Source: Flaviflexus ciconiae
Lineage (GTDB): Bacteria; Actinomycetota; Actinomycetes; Actinomycetales; Actinomycetaceae
Direction of reading: 5' to 3'
Assembly: GCF_003971195.1 (NCBI RefSeq)
Contig: NZ_CP034593.1
Location: 1,922,001-1,986,000, forward strand
Length of the DNA stretch: 64,000 nt
The translations under genes and the position numbers were made by a program. The notes beneath the pieces are model-generated. The model ran no database searches and was not told where the DNA came from. It saw only the letters and a list, made by a program, of their open reading frames with translations. Of the stretch, positions 59,228-64,000 are shown piece after piece; position 1 is the stretch's first letter; each line of letters begins with the position of its first letter.

Positions 59228-59503
59228 TTAGCGAGCTTCGTAGGTCATGCAGTTGGCGTGGTCCGCGATATCAACCGCGGAAGCCGTGCACATAAGGTCG
59301 GTGTTGTGTACACATTCGAGGCGCTGGCAGGCACCTACCTTGCCGTCTGCGGCAGCGAGGTCGCCGCGAGCATCAATCGTCAGGGAGGTCGTACAGGAGG
59401 CAACGCCTTCGGCGCCGCCAATCGTCACCGCGAACGCGGTGCATCCATCGCTGTTGTAGGCACAAGTGGTTGTTGCGCAGGCCTTTACAGCTGTCCTTTC
59501 CAT
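59228..59503 (-). CDS. DUF1540 domain protein (two modules)
   Basis: 91 residues with two short Cys-rich modules: CATTTCAYNSDGCTAFAVTIGG and CQRLECVHNTDLMCTASAVDI. Each fits the DUF1540 pattern C-x(4)-C...C, presumed metal binding. The ATG at 59503 follows AGAGGA; the longer upstream frame is not family-like. Function unknown in the family. Confidence 0.82.
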   Translation of the reverse strand: MERTAVKACATTTCAYNSDGCTAFAVTIGGAEGVASCTTSLTIDARGDLAAADGKVGACQRLECVHNTDLMCTASAVDIADHANCMTYEAR

Positions 59504-59930
59504 GATTTCGGTCCTCTCAGTCCGTGCCGCCGAAGCGGTGATTACACAATTGCGATACGTCGCTGAAAAGCAATTAACAACGAAGACGATCCTCACTTTT
59601 CTGCTTAATCGCGCGGTTTTGGCGCATTGAACAGGTTCGTATATAGGGGGTATTTACGCAACGCTGTTCAAGCCTCAAATTCTGTTGTTTAATTCATTCC
59701 AGATAACGGAGCACTGCCGACCCCATCACTGAGCTCTGCCAACCGGATGAGGGAGCGCTACCGACAGCGGCCCCACGCGCAGGTACCCGGCCAGCAAAAT
59801 TCATCGCGTTCACTCGACCGGTCGGCACACATTGCACACCACCACCTGCAAGACCCCGCAGTCCAGCCACCAGGAAACAGGCATGCCACGAGCACATGAC
59901 CGAAACATTAAGACCTGACAGTATGGGGAC

Positions 59931-60497
59931 ATGACCGGCAAGAGAGAAGCAAAGCGACGCGATAAGACGGAGCGCGTCCTTAACGCCGCCCAGGAGATTT
60001 TCTCCACCCAGGCTTTCGACGACGTGACAACTGCGCAGCTCGCCACCAGAGCAGGGCTGACAACCGGCACGTTCTTCCGGTACGCCACTTCAAAATCCGA
60101 GCTTCTCATCGACACATACTCAAACGTCCTCGAGCAGTGCCTCGCAGACAGCAGGGACTTACCTCTTTCCACTGCGAAGCGGAACCATATTCTCGCCCTT
60201 GTTGGCCCCATCATCACCGCTACCGAACGCCATTCTGGCAATGTGACCGCATTCCAGCGAGAGGTTCTCTTCGGAACGGGGCAGGGCCCTAACCGCGAGC
60301 GCGCCATCGAACTCGTGAAGGACATCGAGCGGGAACTGACGAGAATCGTGGGCGGGGACCGGCAACTTGCTCACGCACTCTACGCCACGTTGTACATGGC
60401 GATTGTGCGAGTGGCCGTCGGAACCCTGGCATCCGACCGACTGCTTGCCGACGTGTCAGCAAAGGTCGACTATCTGCTGGCGGATAGCGAAGAATAA
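59931..60497 (+). CDS. TetR-family transcriptional regulator
   Basis: 188 residues. The helix-turn-helix spans about residues 12-58 (VLNAAQEIFSTQAFDDVTTAQLATRAGLTTGTFFRYATSKSELL). The C-terminal ligand domain shows no recognised subfamily. It lies 370 bases upstream of betB in the same direction, so it may regulate the bet genes, but it does not look like BetI. Confidence 0.88.
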   Translation: MTGKREAKRRDKTERVLNAAQEIFSTQAFDDVTTAQLATRAGLTTGTFFRYATSKSELLIDTYSNVLEQCLADSRDLPLSTAKRNHILALVGPIITATERHSGNVTAFQREVLFGTGQGPNRERAIELVKDIERELTRIVGGDRQLAHALYATLYMAIVRVAVGTLASDRLLADVSAKVDYLLADSEE

Positions 60498-60878
60498 TCG
60501 TCAGCCGCAAAGCTGTGACCACCATTTTCACTATATTTGCGAGCATCGAGAACAGATTTACAGTTCCATTAGCTCAACATCAATTGGCACTAACTCACTT
60601 TCGCTGGCCGTTCACTCGCCAGCAGGATAATTGTTATTACTAGCGCATTCTTACTTGATTCATAACATTTAGCCAATGTGAGAAGTCTCTACTATCTCTT
60701 TCTTTCATTGAGTTGACGCAGGAAAGTCAGGGTAGCCCACTTGTGCATCTAGCATATTTGGACATATGTGCCGCTTCACCTGGCATATTAGCCATTGGCC
60801 CTATGTAGCAGTAATGTGAGACCCGCGCCACTTTTAATTGACCAATTTGGACGCTTGAACTGAGTTATGAGGAAGAAC
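60498..60878. other. Gap: presumed betB promoter region
   Basis: A+T-rich interval of 381 bases with no coding frame. It has ATAT-rich dyads near 60755 (CATATTTGGACATATG), possible regulator sites. Confidence 0.4.
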
Positions 60879-62369
60879 GTGGAAACACTGAATTTATTCA
60901 TTAATGGAGAATTCGTCCCAGCAGTATCCGGAAAGACGCGCGAGATTGAATGTCCGGCAGACCGGGAGGTGCACACTCACGCTTCCGAGGCTGGCACCGA
61001 GGACGTGGCTAATGCAATTGCCTCGGCGCGCGCAGAGTTTGATAGCGGAGAGTGGCCCCGCAAGACCGTTGGCGAACGTGCAGATATCCTTCGCCGCATT
61101 GCGGACCGCCTGGTCGCTGACAAGGCGGAGATTGCCCGCCACGAGTCGCTCGACACCGGCAAGACCTTTGCCGAGTCGGAAGGCGACGTTGATGATGTCG
61201 TTTCCGTATTCCGTCACTATGCGAACATGGCGTCCGCTTCGGGTGGCCGCGTTGTGGAGACATCGAATCCCGGCATTTCTTCCCGGATCGTTCACGAGCC
61301 GGTGGGCGTGTGTGCGCTGATCGCGCCCTGGAATTACCCGCTGCTTCAGATCTCGTGGAAGGTTGCCCCGGCGCTTCTCATGGGCAACACGATCATCATG
61401 AAGCCTTCTGAGCTGACTCCCCGCACCACATACGACCTGACGAAGATCATGGTCGAAGAGGGCGTGAGCCCGAACGCAGTCCAGCTGATCCTGGGTGATG
61501 GCGGGGTTGTTGGTCCGGCTATGACCGAATCCGAGGACGTTGACATGGTTTCGTTCACCGGTGGCCTCGCCACCGGGTCGTCGATCATGGCCTCGTCCGC
61601 TGGCACCGTCAAGCGCGTCACCCTTGAGCTTGGTGGTAAGAACCCGAACGTTGTCTTTGCCGACGCCGACATGGAAGCCGCAATCGACAATGCGCTCACG
61701 GCGATCTTCCTTGATTCTGGCCAGGTGTGCTCCGCCGGTGCCCGTCTGGTTGTCGAGGAGTCAATCCACGACGAGGTTGTGGATGAACTGGTTCGTAGGG
61801 CGAAGAACATCCGGATGGGCGGCCCGTTCGATGAGAAGTCGGAGACCGGCCCCCTTATTTCCGCTCAGCACCGCGACAAGGTCCACACGTACGTCCAGCA
61901 CGCGGTAGAGCAGGGCGCAAAGCTTCTGGTTGGCGGGGAGATCCCCGGAGGGGAACTCGCCAACGGCTACTACTACCCGCCCACCATCCTCGATGGTTGC
62001 GATAGGTCTATGGACTGCGTCCATGACGAATCCTTCGGCCCGGTTCTCACCGTGGAAACCTTCACCGGTGAGACGGATGAGGAGAAGGAGCGGAACGCTC
62101 TCGAGATTGCCAACGACACGGTTTACGGTCTCGCTGGCGCCGTGTGGACTTCCGATGTGTCGCGTGCGGAGCGGGTTGCTCGAGGACTCCGTCACGGAAC
62201 CATCTGGATTAACGACTACCACCCCTACGTCGCTCAGGCCGAGTGGGGTGGAATGAAGCGTTCCGGCAATGGCCGGGAGCTCGGACTCATGGGATTGGAC
62301 GAGTATGTGGAGGTGAAGCACATCTGGCACAACACACAGCCGCAGCCCGCTGGCTGGTTTGATGCCTAA
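60879..62369 (+). CDS. betB: Betaine aldehyde dehydrogenase
   Basis: About 496 residues of the NAD(P)-dependent aldehyde dehydrogenase superfamily. It oxidises betaine aldehyde to glycine betaine. The catalytic Glu is in LELGGKNP (about residue 253) and the nucleophilic Cys in SGQVCSAG (about 287). The ending GRELGLMGLDEYVEVKHIW is typical of BetB-like enzymes. GTG at 60879 after GAGGAAG is preferred; an ATG at 60867 is in frame but lacks a ribosome-binding site. The choline dehydrogenase gene follows. Confidence 0.9.
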   Translation: METLNLFINGEFVPAVSGKTREIECPADREVHTHASEAGTEDVANAIASARAEFDSGEWPRKTVGERADILRRIADRLVADKAEIARHESLDTGKTFAESEGDVDDVVSVFRHYANMASASGGRVVETSNPGISSRIVHEPVGVCALIAPWNYPLLQISWKVAPALLMGNTIIMKPSELTPRTTYDLTKIMVEEGVSPNAVQLILGDGGVVGPAMTESEDVDMVSFTGGLATGSSIMASSAGTVKRVTLELGGKNPNVVFADADMEAAIDNALTAIFLDSGQVCSAGARLVVEESIHDEVVDELVRRAKNIRMGGPFDEKSETGPLISAQHRDKVHTYVQHAVEQGAKLLVGGEIPGGELANGYYYPPTILDGCDRSMDCVHDESFGPVLTVETFTGETDEEKERNALEIANDTVYGLAGAVWTSDVSRAERVARGLRHGTIWINDYHPYVAQAEWGGMKRSGNGRELGLMGLDEYVEVKHIWHNTQPQPAGWFDA

Positions 62370-62461
62370 AACCCAAACCATCCATTTCTTATACGCATTG
62401 ATTAACTCTTATTGATTCTTGCTTGTACGCATATTGCTTGAACTGATGTTAGGAGCCACTC

Positions 62462-64000
62462 GTGGCGCACTATGATTACGTCATTGTCGGTGGCGGCTCG
62501 GCAGGTTCTGTCCTCGCCAACCGTCTTTCCGCCGACGAATCGACGAAGGTCCTTGTCCTCGAAGCCGGACGTAGCGACTGGAAGATGGATCCCCTGATCC
62601 ACATGCCGGCCGCACTCATGTTCCCCTCCGGCAATCCCCTCTACGACTGGCGGTACGCCAGTGAGCCCGAGCCGCACATGTTTGGGCGCAGGATTTCCCA
62701 CACGCGCGGCAAGGTCCTTGGCGGATCCTCGTCAATTAACGGAATGATTTTCCAGCGCGGCAACCCGCTCGACTACGAACGTTGGGCTGGCGACGAAGGC
62801 ATGGAAGGTTGGGATTACGCCCACACCCTGCCCTACTTTAAGCGCATGGAAAACTGCCTGTCGGGTGCTGACGCCTGGCGCGGCGGCTCCGGTCCCCTCG
62901 TCCTCACCCGCGGCCCCGCCGATACTCCCCTGTTCGGTGCTTTCCTCGAGGCAACGCAACAGGCCGGGTACCCGCCGACGGACGACGTCAACGGCTACCG
63001 TCAGGAAGGCTTTGGCAAGTTCGACCGCAACGTCCACAAAACCCGCCGCCTTTCCGCGTCACGCGCCTACCTGCACCCGGTCATGTACCGCAAGAACCTC
63101 AGCGTTGAAACCAATGCGTTCGTGACAGAGCTGGTCACCCAGGGCACCCGGATCACGGGCGTGAAGTACCTGAAGTTCGGTAAGCAGAAGAAGCAGGTCA
63201 CCGCGGGCGAGGTCATTCTCGCGGGCGGCGCCTTCAACTCGCCCCAACTGCTCCAGCTCACCGGAATCGGCGATCCCGAGAAGCTTGGCAAGGTCGGCGT
63301 GAACACGCTCGTTGACCTGCCGGGCGTTGGTTCGAACATGCAGGACCACCTCGAGGTTTACCTCCAGTACAAGTCGAAGGAACCCGTTGGCATTGGTGCC
63401 TGGCTTAACTACGGCCTCGCACCGATCATTGGCGCGGACTGGCTGTTCCGCCGCAAGGGCGTTGGCACCTCCAACCACTTCGAAGCGGGCGGCTTCATCC
63501 GTTCCAACGAGGACGTGGCATACCCGAACCAGATGTTCCACTTCCTGCCGATCGCAGTGCGTTACGACGGCCAAAAGTCAGAATCGAAGTACGGCTACCA
63601 GGTCCACATCGGCCCCATGTACTCCGACGTGCGCGGCACGCTCGACATCAAGTCGACCGACCCGTTCGAGCACCCGGCTCTTCGCTTCAACTACCTGTCA
63701 ACCGAGAACGATCGTCGCGAATGGGTTGAAATGGTCCGTTCCGCACGCAACATTCTCAACCAGGAAGCGTTCGATCCGTTCAACGGTGGCGAGATGTCAC
63801 CGGGCTTCGACACTCAGACCGATGACGAGATCCTTGACTGGGTACGTCGTGACGCCGAAACGGCCCTGCATCCCTCGTGCACGGCCAAGATGGGTAAGGA
63901 CGACATGTCTGTCGTCGACCCGGACACGATGAAGGTGCACGGCACGGAGGGGCTGCGCGTAGTTGACGCTTCGGTCTTCCCCTACATCACGAACGGCAAC
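62462..64000 (+). CDS. betA: Choline dehydrogenase, 3' end beyond window
   Basis: An FAD-dependent GMC oxidoreductase, 513 codons visible. The dinucleotide fold [17 protein letters not shown] lies at the start, followed by GMC signature 1 ([19 protein letters not shown]) and later [15 protein letters not shown]. The catalytic His region HPSCTAKMG is present. The sequence stops at [12 protein letters not shown], about 45 residues before the usual end. It oxidises choline to betaine aldehyde, feeding BetB. GTG start after AGGAG. Codons are open to the window edge. Confidence 0.92.
   Translation, partial: MAHYDYVIVGGGSAGSVLANRLSADESTKVLVLEAGRSDWKMDPLIHMPAALMFPSGNPLYDWRYASEPEPHMFGRRISHTRGKVLGGSSSINGMIFQRGNPLDYERWAGDEGMEGWDYAHTLPYFKRMENCLSGADAWRGGSGPLVLTRGPADTPLFGAFLEATQQAGYPPTDDVNGYRQEGFGKFDRNVHKTRRLSASRAYLHPVMYRKNLSVETNAFVTELVTQGTRITGVKYLKFGKQKKQVTAGEVILAGGAFNSPQLLQLTGIGDPEKLGKVGVNTLVDLPGVGSNMQDHLEVYLQYKSKEPVGIGAWLNYGLAPIIGADWLFRRKGVGTSNHFEAGGFIRSNEDVAYPNQMFHFLPIAVRYDGQKSESKYGYQVHIGPMYSDVRGTLDIKSTDPFEHPALRFNYLSTENDRREWVEMVRSARNILNQEAFDPFNGGEMSPGFDTQTDDEILDWVRRDAETALHPSCTAKMGKDDMSVVDPDTMKVHGTEGLRVVDASVFPYITNGN

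Noticed and set aside
59931..60497. BetI repressor
   Set aside because: It is a TetR protein near bet genes, but the sequence and the distance to betB do not support the BetI name.

Overview
The window is a moderately G+C-rich actinobacterial chromosome segment. The main evidence is a dnaK-grpE-dnaJ-hspR operon with an HspR-type regulator, ESX/WXG-type secretion substrates, a DtxR/IdeR-like iron box, GluQ-RS, and many lipoproteins and secreted repeat proteins. The gene set points to a facultatively anaerobic member of the Actinomycetales. I cannot fix the genus from sequence alone. No rRNA, tRNA or CRISPR array was seen.

Layout. 1-3.6 kb: an AlbA_2/GHKL regulator flanked by near-identical 32-bp repeats, GluQ-RS and a SUKH-like protein. 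3.7-8.1 kb: a very large secreted phosphodiester glycosidase/metallophosphoesterase with C-terminal propeller-like repeats. 8.2-10.8 kb: an IS21-family element. 11.1-14.7 kb: a lipoprotein, then a minus-strand operon for a small secreted four-cysteine peptide, a membrane protein and an ABC ATPase/permease pair. 15.0-19.2 kb: the HspR heat-shock operon. 19.5-22.0 kb: an SRPBCC protein and an oxidoreductase divergent from a TetR regulator. 22.4-25.5 kb and 32.0-34.6 kb: two type VII secretion substrate cassettes without secretion machinery. 25.6-31.9 kb: LysR/MFS pair, MarR regulator with a His-rich tail, a dienelactone hydrolase remnant, a serine hydrolase and a GNAT acetyltransferase. 34.9-36.4 kb: a second secreted repeat protein. 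36.5-43.4 kb: a respiratory molybdoenzyme operon (TorD-like chaperone, FeS subunit, NrfD anchor, Mo subunit, polyferredoxin). 43.7-46.9 kb: an RND exporter. 47.9-56.1 kb: narK-narGHJI. 56.8-59.5 kb: two lipoproteins, an iron-regulated DUF2470-like protein and a DUF1540 protein. 59.9-64.0 kb: TetR, betaine aldehyde dehydrogenase and choline dehydrogenase, the last cut by the window end.

Together, the nitrate reductase and the PsrABC/TtrABC-like complex give two anaerobic respiratory routes. Both are served by TorD-family chaperones, and the second is preceded twice by the same inverted repeat. BetA/BetB would convert choline to glycine betaine.

Quality warning: at least six genes (dnaK, dnaJ, narG twice, the FeS subunit, the SRPBCC protein, the oxidoreductase and the glycosidase) carry one-base indels. 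All of them fall in short G or C runs, and the family sequence continues intact in the next frame. Because housekeeping genes are affected, sequencing or assembly error is the simplest explanation. I annotate these genes as single loci.
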